A stretch of DNA of 64,000 nt from Paraspadella gotoi (taxonomy: Eukaryota; Chaetognatha). Of this stretch, positions 12,026 to 23,934 are shown in pieces (positions within the stretch are counted from its first letter, which is position 1; each line of letters opens with the position of its first letter). The stretch is taken from the NCBI GenBank assembly GCA_051294375.1, contig CM119265.1:15846564-15910563 (forward strand), given 5' to 3'. The notes below the pieces were generated by a model. It was not told where the DNA came from and searched no databases. It saw nothing but the letters and a program-made list of their open reading frames with translations. A program made the position numbers and the translations under genes.

Positions 12026-13842
12026 CCCCTTTCTTTATCTCCCTACCCCACTATCTTAATCATGAAATCGCCTCCCCCCCGGTTCTCTCTTCTTTCTCTC
12101 TCTCTCTCTCGTCTCCAAATGCCACCGCGTCTTCACCTGGATGCGCACGCTAACTTTCACGGGATTACACGTTCTCGAGTGTCACGCAATCCGCGCGTGC
12201 TTCTCGGACTCCCTGCTTGATCAGCTTTAGCTCTCTCTTTCTTCATCGGAGTTACGGTCCATCGAAACGTCTTCATCTCTCGTTTTTTTCTTTTCTTTCC
12301 TTCTGCCTCAGAAAATTTTATTAAAAAATCGGAAGAAAAAAAATTACTGAGAATGAAAGCTAATTCGTCATCTTTGGAGAAAAATGTCAACAAATTTGGC
12401 AACCTTTTCCGTGGTCAACATTTTAAATTTTGGTCTTCTAGACCTATTATCGTAATTTTTTCATGGATATTCTTTTATTATTATCAATATTATTGTTAGT
12501 ACTAATAGTATTATTACTACTGGGCTGAAGAGTGCTATCCGCAACTTCTTTAACCCCCTCTAGCAACCATGGCATGGGCTTGGAACCAAGCTTTAAGGTT
12601 TTCCACGCCCACAAGGCGGTTTACAGCCGTCCACGCGCTTCCCGCAGGGTAGGGTAGGGTGGTTATGAGCTGATGGCTTTACTCAATGAGCCACCGGATC
12701 ACGACTGAAGGTGACATGCTTAATGTTTATAAGCAATGCCCGATTATATGCATACAGAAAAAAATTCGGTGATTGAAATCATCATCTCTGAATAGATTAT
12801 GTAAAACATCATGGTTTTCTTTATGTTTGAAAAAAAAATCAGTGTAAAACCCTATCTGGTTGTTAATTATCAAATTTATCATTTTCCCTCCCTTCCCTCA
12901 AACACGTTGTACTTACTAGTCCCTCTTTTCCTTTCTCACTTTCCTTCTTTCTTTTCCTCATTTCGCTTTCCAAAGGAGTAATATTGGTTTCTGCGCCTCG
13001 GCCCCTTTAGCTTTTCATAGATTTCAAAGGTTGTTCTTTTCCTTGGTAAATACTTTCAGGACTTGAAAGAAGGAGAAGGAGTCGTCAATTTCGTTACTCT
13101 TTCCGTCTCTGTGGGGTGAACGAAAGCGTTTCTTAAGTCAAGCGGTCGACCGGATCTTGTATGGTTCCTGAATTCCTTTTTTAGAAGATTTATGGTGGTT
13201 GGGTCGACCGACTCAGGATAGTAATTGTTTTTAGAACGAATCCAGGAAGTTGAGACACAATGAAGTTACTTTCATTGACAACTTGCTAAATTATAAGATT
13301 AAAGATAATTTGTAATTTTTACAGTTCCATAGTTCTTTTTTTTTCGCGTTCTTCGGGTTCTTCTTTGAATACTCGATAATCTTTACTTTTTTTACTGTTG
13401 CTAAATATCCGAAATAGTCACTTTTGAAAAAAATTAGGCATTTTAATCGAGGTTTAAAATCCTGGCCTTTCATATATATTTTTTAAAAAGATTCTTATTT
13501 TTAAGATTTTTTCTTACCAAATTAATCATCGAACCTTCAATGAGAGGGCTACCACTGAAAATGTGCTTAATAATAATAATGATGCATCGATTTTCAACTT
13601 TCCTGTCCGGCCTCTCTCCCCCTTCCTCCGCTTCTATCCTCTTGACTCGGCGCTCCTCGCGCGAAAGCGGCGTTTCAGAATCATTTGTTTCCATAAACGG
13701 TTGTAGTTTCTCTTTTGTTTCGGCGTCAAAACTGACGAAATTATGAGGGCAAACAAGAAGAGCGTGAAAACGACTTTTAAAAAAATAGGACGTGAGTTGG
13801 CGCCGACGAAAACTTGATTATCTCACATTTTCTGTACAGCGA
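12020..13842. other. presumed intron 1 DNA, no assigned exon
   Basis: Mostly AT-rich. A GC-richer patch at 13,590-13,740 is open on both strands. The minus frame starts METNDSETPLSREERR and the plus frame runs into a stop at 13,746. Neither resembles a family I know, so I do not call a gene. Confidence 0.45.
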
Positions 13843-13970
13843 GAGATAAAAATGCCGTCCGGAAGGGGAAAGAAAAAGTGAGAAAAAGTCGCCGTCGCGG
13901 GCAAAGGAAGAGCGAGATAAAATTGCCGTCTCGGAGGAAGGATTTGCGACATAAAATTTCCGTCCGGGAA
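13843..13970. repeat. short degenerate minisatellite, 3 copies
   Basis: The word GAGATAAAA.TGCCGTC.. recurs at about 13,843 and 13,914, and as a variant (GACATAAAATTTCCGTCC) near 13,948, separated by A/G-rich filler. Confidence 0.55.
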
Positions 13971-14363
13971 AAAGATTAAAATTATAAGGCGAGACAAGGA
14001 AAGATAGAGCAACAAACGCCATTTGTCATGAAAGAAAAACACCATTTCGAAAAAAAAAATTTTTGTGTCAGGGATTGCCGCAATTCACTATCTTAAACAG
14101 ACGTGATGCGTGTCAAAACGAAAAGAGAAATAAAAGCTTGCTACAGCTTACTGCAGAAAAGGTTCTCAAAATTAAAAAAAAAAAAAACTTTATTAATTTA
14201 AGTTGCATTAAGCGAAATGAAACACGCTTTTGAAGCTCGACTGAAGACCTTTCCAGTTTTCAGTTATCCAATTAATCCAACGATCCTTCCAGTTTGAATT
14301 TACAAATTTAACATAGCTACAAATATGAGCCGATTAACGCTCTCGTCATTCTGTTTATTTCAG

Positions 14364-14830
14364 CGACTATGACGTCCTTCGGGTTGACCGAAGGCGAGAT
14401 GCCCACGACCATTAATGGCCACGCCACTCCGATTTCGGATCAAGTCGCAGTAATTGCCAACGGCCGCGTCACGCCTCCAACGGGCCACACCAACGGCCGC
14501 GCCAACGGACGCATGTCGCCGCCGTCTGAGCCGCTAAGCCTCGCCGTCAACGGCCACGCCCCTCCGAATTGGCGCCTCGTCAACGGCCACGGAACGCCAC
14601 CGCCCGAGACGGCGCCTATTCGTGCCGACGACGACCCTCGTGCCTACGGTTACCAAGGAGAAGTTGTATACGGTAACGACGATGTGGATGAAGGCGTCGT
14701 TGCCATGGAAACTAACGCCCCTGGAGACGGGAACGAGGACGACGGCGTTTGGAGTCTCACAAGCGAGAACCTCGATTACGTTAGAAGTCAAATAAAGGAA
14801 GTCTCTTTGTCCAATCTCGAGGAGACCAAG
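14364..14830 (+). CDS. spectraplakin exon 1: disordered N-terminus
   Basis: The acceptor TTTCAG ends at 14,363 and the donor is AAG|GTGATA. The ATG is at 14,369 ([12 protein letters not shown]). Residues 1-80 carry NG[H/R] at 16, 31, 42, 46, 61 and 72, mostly followed by [T/S/A]P. An acidic stretch (about 85-130) then leads into the first predicted helix. GC-rich and clearly coding against AT-rich flanks. The first two bases of the exon precede the ATG as part of a split codon if an upstream coding exon exists. Confidence 0.8.
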
Positions 14831-15053
14831 GTGATAATAATGTAAAGTAAAATTTTATGGCATTCAGCTGTGCATTCAGCCATGCTTATTATATTTCAAA
14901 ATTGTTTTATGTTTTTAGTTTCAACGCGAAGATGTTTACATTTCGAAGTATTCGGAAGTCGTGACGGAAAGAAAGGTATGCTTACTTGCTTAGGCCCAAA
15001 GGAGCATCGAAACTCATTAATTACTCATTAAACCTTTTGCGAAACCGAATTTC

Positions 15054-15098
<45 letters not shown>

Positions 15099-17255
15099 CT
15101 CTCTCTTTTTTTCTCTCTATCTCTCGAGGTGGGCGATGTATTCCGATCGCCGGCGTTTCTCCGCCTTCATCAGACGATGAAGTGGATTCATGCGAGAACA
15201 ACAGAGATCGAGGCGGACACCCTCTACGAGAATGAGGTGATGACACCTTTACTAAGACTTAATAATGTTTTCAATGACTGGATCGGAGGATGTAAGATTG
15301 TCGTTCTGTCAAACGCAAAACATCCTCTCCAATCTCCAATTATTCAATTTCCTAGACTTCATTGGTCGCGGCGCAACTCGAGAGGCATCGTCGATTCCAC
15401 GAGACGATCGTTGAGTTTAGGGAGAAGGTGGACGCTTGCCTGGCAGACAGACCAAAGGATCATCAGAAGAAAGGCAAGTTGTCGTTACTTAAATCCTGTC
15501 ATTAGGATTTAACTAATGGGTCGCGAATATGTAATTATGTTTGTTTCCTCGTTTTTTGTTGTTGTTTTTTTTATGACGGAAAAGCTTTCTTAATCTTATC
15601 CACAGTTTTTTTACAAATCTTCAAAAATAATTTTTTCCACTTTTCTTTTTGACATCCTTACTTTCGAGTGCTATAGCCCTTGAATGGCTAAACCGATTTT
15701 ATTTTACCTATTTAGATAATATAGATATGGATTCCCTTTTTATAAATCTATATTTACCGTTTATAGTTTTTTTTTTAAATTATAGGCATAAAACGCGCGC
15801 AATTTAAGATTTAGTAGTGTCCTCTTTTTTTTGCACAGGACTGTAGCTTCTTAATTTTTAATTGAATTCGTTCTTAATTCAGCCTTGCTTTTCTCGTGGA
15901 AATGTTTCACGTTTTAAATGAAATTTTTTTCCCTATTTTTTACCAATCTTCTCTTTTCTTTGTTTGCCTTTTGGTTGGTCTTCGTATTGTATTGTATTCG
16001 TCTCCGCACTATTTGAATTCGCTTGTTCCGCATTTTTTCGGATCCGAATTAATCCCGAGTCCTTTTTACTCGTTTCTTTTGTTCCGCCGACTCGGCCGCC
16101 GACGACGCCTCCCGCCCTATTTTTTTTTTTAGACGACAGCGTCACCGAAACGGAAGTGAATTTCTACGCGGAATGTGCGCGTCGCTGCGACGTCTCCTAT
16201 CTTTATTTGCTGAGCCAAAGCGGGAACCGCCTTCGTCATCTGATGTCCTTATTGGATTTCCTGCAGACTTCATCCGAACAGCTCCTGCTAATGAACGCCA
16301 AGGAGGTGGGAAACTGCCAGACGGAGGGGTGGAGCCGGTTGGAGTTAGAAAGGCGTTGAGGCGAGGGTGAGAGGCGTGCGGCGTGGCAGAGATGAGACGT
16401 GAGGGATTGAATAGCGCGCGCTGAAGAGGAATTTCGTTGAAACGTGTGCGAAAACATTGGCCATGATATATCAACAAAAAAGAACGTACAAGAACGTACA
16501 TGCTTTAAACATCCTGGCAGAAACTTAGTTTAACTATAAGGGGGGTGGAAATTAGCAAAATAAGGGGAAAAAAATTTTCTGTCGGTTAATTCGATGGAAG
16601 AAAGTCAATTATTTTCAATGGGTGCGAAAATTTTTGAAAAAAGGAAAAAAGTTAGAAGAAAAAAAAAACAATGTTACAGTAAAAGAAACTGAAAACGTGG
16701 AACCAGTTCATTTATTGTTTTTGTTTCATGCTTTGTTTTCCTAAATGTTTGCGCGTCGCGAGAAAATAAAATTGCGCCGCAAAAGAAAACAACGAAAGTT
16801 TTTTTGGCGCAGGAAACGAGATTTATGGCCAGTATTTGAGCTTGGGCTTTGGCTTGAGCTTGGGCAACTGAGCTTGGGTAAAAGTTTGCTCCTCTCTACG
16901 GATCTTAAGAATGAACAGCCATCGATCACCTCGGTACATTCGAGAGTAAGGGAGGCAAAGAAAGAGTTACAATTTATAAATGCTATTCTTATATCTGCAA
17001 AACCATTTATTGTGTCATTAATAACATCTCCGTTACGACGGGATAAACACTCTCTTTATAAAGCTGGTAACTACTAGCTGATAACGATATGAATAAAGAA
17101 AGAACGATCAAAAAGAATGGGATGGTAAAAGGGGGAAAAAAAGGCCAAAGAAAAATGGAAACGAGAAAGTGGAAGTGGACTTGGGTCTGAGAACGGCGAG
17201 AAGGCACCTAACCGTGTTAGAGAGAAAGTGAGAAAAAAAAGGATGGATTGAAGCG

Positions 17256-17353
<98 letters not shown>

Positions 17354-17372
17354 AAAAGGATGGATTGAAGCG

Positions 17373-17438
<66 letters not shown>

Positions 17439-18083
17439 AGCCAGGGGCCAATATACTGTTATGTTAGGACCAAAACATTTGGTTTATTTTTTATTGGGAG
17501 CACCTGAACTGGGTTTTGTTGTATTTTATTGTTTAAAAATATAAAAAAGTACTGCGCGTTGGGTGGGAAAAGAGCGAGAAAACTTTAAAACGAATTTAAC
17601 GTCTGCGATAAGAATCATCATACGAATGACGTTTTATATTCTCTTTTCTTTTTCTCCTTCGATTGGTTTTAATAAAATCAATTTTTTTTTCTTTTCCAAC
17701 CGGAGTTTCTTGCAAATATTTTCATTTCTTCCTCTCTTTTTCCCCTCCAAGGCGGAAGAGCTTCGACGAGACTGGAGCGACGCCTTTAAAACGGACGTCG
17801 CCGCCTTGGAGAAATGCTGCGACGTCGTCTCTCAAGGTGACCCGGCTTTATCTAAAACTGTTTAGTTTTTTATGTTTTAATTTCAATTTCAATTATTTCT
17901 TCTCGTACATGCAGCCCTTCGAACTCAAGAAACGTCATACAAAGCCGTCAACGAGAATGGTGAAAGCTTGGTTCGAGATGGTAAGAAAACGATATTCTTT
18001 CTTTGTTTCTGTTGTGTTTCTTTCTTTCTTGCTATCTTTCTTTCTTTATTTTTTATTTTTTATTTCTTTCTTTCCTTCGTTTT

Positions 18084-18180
<97 letters not shown>

Positions 18181-18428
18181 TCTTTTACTAAAATTTTTAA
18201 CGATCATTAAAGTTTTTATATATAAGAATCATAAGATTTAAAATAAACAAAGAAAAAATGGATACATGAAAAATAAAAGTGAAAAATAAACTGATTTAAA
18301 AAGAAAGGAAAGGAAAAATGAAGTCCCGTATTCCAACGGTGTTCTCGATGGATGAACTCTTTTTGCGCAGGATTTAGGGAAATTTTCGTCCGTCCGTCCG
18401 TCGCCCTCTTTCTCTCTCCCTCTCTCTC

Positions 18429-18527
<99 letters not shown>

Positions 18528-18664
18528 TCTTCTCTCTCTGTCTCTCCTCCCCCTCTTTTTCGGTTCTTCTTCTATCTCCAGATTCCAGATCCCCCATATC
18601 TTCTCTCCCCGTTTTTAGAATTCTGGTTTATCCGAGTTGGTGGCATGACTTCTTTCTTTCTTCT

Positions 18665-18752
<88 letters not shown>

Positions 18753-21700
18753 CTCTCTAGTTTCCGTTATCCGAGTTGGTGCCGTCTCCATTCACATTCG
18801 GTCATCACAAACCGGATGAAGCTGCTCCGACAGTAAAACCAGAATCAAAGAGAGGAGATTGTCCCACTCACCCTTTTCCCTTCCGCCCATCTCCCTTTTC
18901 TCAGGACACCCGGCCTCGGTTCACATAAAAGGCTACTTGCTGACGATGTCGACTCAGTGGAACTGGCTCCTCAATTTGCTCAATTGCCACGAAATTCACA
19001 AAAACCACGCAATCGACGGGTGAGTTTCGAAGGAAAGGGATACGAGCTCAGATTCGGGAATTCCTCTATGGAGATTGATATTGGCTCAAGAATCTTAAAG
19101 TCTTTCATCGCGTCGGGGTCACTCAGAAGTCAGAGTTCGGTTCGAATCCGGATGGACAGAACGATGATCTTTGCACTTTTTTCATTTTTTTTTCTTCCAC
19201 AGATTCAACTTTTATCAGGACGTGAAGGCGTGCGACAGCTGGATAAGCGACACGAATGCCAAAGTCGAGAAACAAGTGAGATTCTTTTTTATGAGATTTG
19301 TTCCAATTTCCCGTTACAATTTTTTTTTTCAAGTATTTTATTATCTTTTCTTGAAGTCCGCCGCGAATAAAGACGTAACGCTTGAAGACAAAAGCATTTT
19401 CATAAACGAAACTAACAAGTTTGAAAAGGATCTCGACAGTATTATCCTTAGAATCAAAGTGAGTATTTTCTTTAAAAGGAAAACTCGTTTCTCCTCCTTT
19501 TTTAGGTGTTTAGTTACAATTTATTTTGGACATACATTTTGCCAAATGTTGGAATGGAAAAAAAAACTTATTTCGTTCGTGATTACCGCTCATCATTTAA
19601 TCAGGCCACAATCGGGACTTGAAAACAAAAACCAGACAGTCCCATAAACACGTTAATTCAATTTGTTCTTTTGGATCGATTTCGGTCCCGAGCCTTTCGC
19701 TTCCTCCCAAAGCTTAGCTCTTTTTCCTTCTGGTTTTCTCGTTCCCTTCCTGCCACCCCTTTCTCTCTTTTTTTCCCCCCAGCTGCCCACCCGTTCTGTC
19801 AGCCTTATCCCTTTTTCTTTTTTTTCTCTTACTTTTTCTTTTTCAATACTTTTTGACTACTCTCATTCGTTTTCCCTTTCCTTTCTTCATTCTCTCAACC
19901 TCGCCCTCGTATCCCCTTTTCCCATCCTTGTTTTGAGAAAGTCCGAACTTCTCTCACGCTTTTCCCCATTTTTTCCCTCCTCTCACTTTCCTTTTCTCCC
20001 ACTTCTCTCTCCCCTTTTATTTTATTTATCCGAGAGCTGTTGTCGTTTTGTCACCGCCAGGCTTTTTTCTTCTTATCTTCTTTTCCCGCCACACAAAGAG
20101 TCCTTTTTTTTCTCTCGTGTGTGCGGCTCCTTTTTGTTTCTGCTGTTTTTTTTGTTGTTGTCTTGGCCGAAGGTTGTACTCGAGAAGCTTTTAGTTCCCC
20201 CCAGTTTTTTTCCTTTCGTGACGAATGGAATTCCTTTGAAACGACTTGGGGAAAGTTGTCCGAGCGTCCATTGTGATATGACATACGGAAGAGTGTTTCG
20301 CTCGATATTAATGCTATTATTGTGTCATACGAAACCACTAAATGACTTTTTGAAGGCTTTAGTATAGAATTTCGTTCGATAGTTACGATATACATTTTGT
20401 TTTATGTTTTTGCTTTTCTCGGAGGAATTGGCGATGCTAAGCAAAAACGTGATCCCGCTACAATTGCGCGGCGAAAAAATGGCGGCGCCGCTAAACTGCG
20501 TCGCTAATTGTTCCTTCAAGAGCACAAAATTCAAAATGGCACAGAACGACAGGCGAGTATTCGTCACTCTCTCTCTCTCACTCTCTCTCTCTTTCACAAT
20601 TCGCAATTCACTCCATCAGATGCGCTTTGCTTGGGACCGAGTCCGGCTACCAATGGCGCGTCCGAGTCTCGTTGACGGGTGTTTCCGGCGTCGAAAGCGG
20701 CGTCGTTCCTTCCGTCTGCCTCACGATTCAACCGCCGAACGCCGCTGCCGAAGACGCCGCCAAACAGTTGGAGCGGCGATACAAGGAGCTGAAGGCAAAA
20801 TGGAAGAAGGTAAAGGAATTTTATTGAACTTTCTAATCTTGTTGATTTGAAACCTGAAGAGTGAAGAGCGCATACGAATTCAACGCATTATTGGAATAAT
20901 CTAAGCGGACCTATAGATTCCTTTACAATCCAAAGTCAGCCATGATTTTGCCCTTCCGATTTTCTACTCCAAATTCGCTGATAGACCGAATCGCACCGAT
21001 TTTCTTTTTCCAGTCAATCGAATCGTTGGAAAACCGGATCTCTGATCTCGAAGCAGCTCGTCTAGCCAGACTCGAGGCCGAGCGCCAGGCTGCCCTGGAC
21101 TCGGCACGGACGGAGCAGGAAAGACGAGAACGCCTCGCGGCCGAACGGGCTGAGGCTGAGAGACTGGAGAGGGAAAGGCTGGAGAAGGAGCGGTTGGAGA
21201 TGGAGCGACTGAGAGAGAAAGGCTGGAGAGAGAAAGGCTGGAGAGAGAAAGCTGGAGAGAGAAAGGCTGGAGAGAGAAAGGCTGGAGAGAGAAGGCTGGA
21301 GAAAGAGAGACTTGAGAAGGAGAGGCTGGAGAAGGAGAGACTGGAGAAGGAGAGGCTGGAAGCAGAGAGGTTGGAGGCGGAAAGACTGGCTGCCGAATTG
21401 GAGGCGGCTCGCTTGGCAGCGTTGGAAGCATGCGCCGGTAATAGTTGATTTAGTCATAAAATTATTAGTTTTGTTTCATATCTATTTTTTCTAGCAGTTC
21501 TTTTAAAATTATAACTTGTAAATGATGCCTGTGAAATTTCTTTTCTTTTCTGCTCCTTTACTTCTTTTTTTATTATTCCCTCTATTTCTAGACGTTCTAA
21601 CCTTACTTACCTTACTTACCTTACATTAGCTGAGGAAGAGCCAAGTTTTTCCTACGAGGATTGGAAGGAGCGCTACATGGCCTTCCACAGCAACAAGAGG

Positions 21701-23843
21701 GCCAGAGTCGTCGAATTCTTTCGCAAGAACGACAAAGATGGCGACAGGCGTCTCACGAGGAAGGCGCGTGACATTTTCGAGGACAGGGGGGGCGTGGCTA
21801 AGCGGCAGGGTTTGAATGTCACCCGTGGTTATTGTCGTCGTCATTGTCGTGTCTGTTCAAGGGGAAGGAAGGGAGAAAAACAATAAAGAAAAAAAGAAAT
21901 ACGAAGACGATATCTTTACCCGCAGGAATTCGTTGCCGGGATGATGGCTTCCGGTTTTAAAACTTCGGAGGCGGAGATGGAATTCATCGCTGCTTCATTT
22001 GACGAAGACGGTACACATATGATCAACTGTTTCGCTTTCGGATCAGCTCCTCCGATATCCCAGAATCTTAAAAATCTATCTTCTCTTTCAGGTAACGGCT
22101 TCATCGATTTTGACGAATTCATAAATGCCCTCCACCCGGAAAATTTGGCAATTAAAAAGCTGCCGAAAGAAATACAGACGGATCTCAACAGGCAAGATTA
22201 TTTTTTTGTTTCAACATTAAGTTTACTCACGTATTTAATTGAAAAAATAGTTGCCTCGTTTCACTACTATGGTCTTTTTTTTTTAATTAACGTTTGAGAA
22301 CAAGCCGTAACCTTACCACATTTAGTTAAATTTTAACCCATGCCCCTTCCGTCCCAGGTGCATGTGCGCGAAGCAGTTCCGCGTGACGATGTTGTCCGAA
22401 TCGAAATTCGCGTTCGGGGATGCGAGGAAGACGCGAGTCTTGCGAATCCTCCGCTCGAGCGTGATGGTGCGCGAGGGCGGGGGATGGACGCCCTTCAGGG
22501 ATTTCCTCAACAAGATGGATCCCTGCCGAATCCCCAAGTCACCCAAACCCAAGAGAAAGACGACGGGTAAGCGGGAGAGAGTTGGTTTCGGGACCGGAGT
22601 TTGGCTTTCCGAGGAGCGTTGTGACTCATGACCCAGAACAGAACGTCCCTCATTCTTTTTTTCTTCTGGCAGAGACAAGTTTTGGCGCCAATAAGCGCCT
22701 CGTTTGTTTAAAAAAAACTTTGATCATCATCCTTTTTTTATTTAACGGTATAAAGTCTGTTGAGAAAAAACATGCACAATTTTTTGTCAGTTTTTTTTTT
22801 AAAAATAAACATTCATATATTTTCTTCCGACGATGCTGGCCTTCGTTCAATTACGTTTCCACTCTTGACCGTGGCAGGAACCCTAGATGCTTGCCGCGAA
22901 ATTTGGCGGTATTGGGGAGTCAAAGATGTTATTGGCCTCCCGGCGCGTTTTCAAAAAAAGAAAAGTAAAGCGTAGAGAGCGACGAGATTTGGTCATGATG
23001 ATCCGATGAGATCGCATTCGACAGGAAACGACCAATTCTCAATCCCCAAACTTTACCTATGAGTTTTACCGCGAATGCGTACTCACCGATTTGCGATGAT
23101 ATTTATGTACTATGAGCCGAATAGCGCGATAATACAGTAAGTACGCGCCGTCTCCGCAACGCTTGACGTGCGTTACTTTTCTTGTTGTCGTTACAAGTAA
23201 GCCTCTCTACACTATGAAGTATGAAAAATAATCTTTTAACAGATCGAAAATTTTTCATACGGAGTCAGACGAAGACGTCACTACCGTGGTTGCGTGATTA
23301 ACGTGCGAAATTTATATTTTCTAGATTAGATTGTTCGTTTTTTTTTTCCGTGGCGGCTTCCGTGTTTTTATCTGATTGCATGAGCTTTACACGTCGCAGT
23401 TGATGAAACGGTCACGTAGACTCTATTATTATTTGAATCACCGTCATCATCAAACGAACAACTGCAAATTAAGTCCGATTCATTTGTCGAATATTTCTCA
23501 TTGGTTCCTTGATATAATACAATATGCAATATATATTGTGGCTTCCATTTCAAAGAAATTAAATTTATTAATCGGTTAAATATTTTTGTTACAATCTAAC
23601 TTGATAACATTTATTATTTGAACATCTCAAGGAACTTAGGAGGATATTTCGATATATTTTAGTTATTCTTAACAAATGAACGGATAATTTACGCTACTGT
23701 AATTTATATATCGAATAAAAAAAGCTTGATTTTCTTTCTCTCTTTTTTTAAAAACTTTTTCTTCCTCTTCCCTTTTCTTTTATTTCATTTATTTCGTTCC
23801 TTCCTTCTTTCTTTATTTTATTATTTCGTTCTTCTTCTTTCCT

Positions 23844-23934
<91 letters not shown>

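Noticed and set aside
14831-15128. Read-through of exon 1 into intron 1 (ending VIIM)
   Set aside because: Exon 2 continues in phase after a good GTGATA donor, and the read-through stops after four codons.
17074-17451. Long Leu/Ser and Arg/Glu open frames across (TC)n, (GA)n and (CTTT)n tracts, also at 10.8-11.2, 18.0-18.6, 23.7-24.0, 40.1-40.7 and 63.2-63.6 kb
   Set aside because: They are direct translations of microsatellites, open in all registers, without splice or start context.
20964-21431. 155-codon Pro/Ser-rich minus-strand frame opposite exon 13
   Set aside because: It is the antisense shadow of the E/R/L repeat. The plus strand joins in phase with plakin and EF-hand exons.
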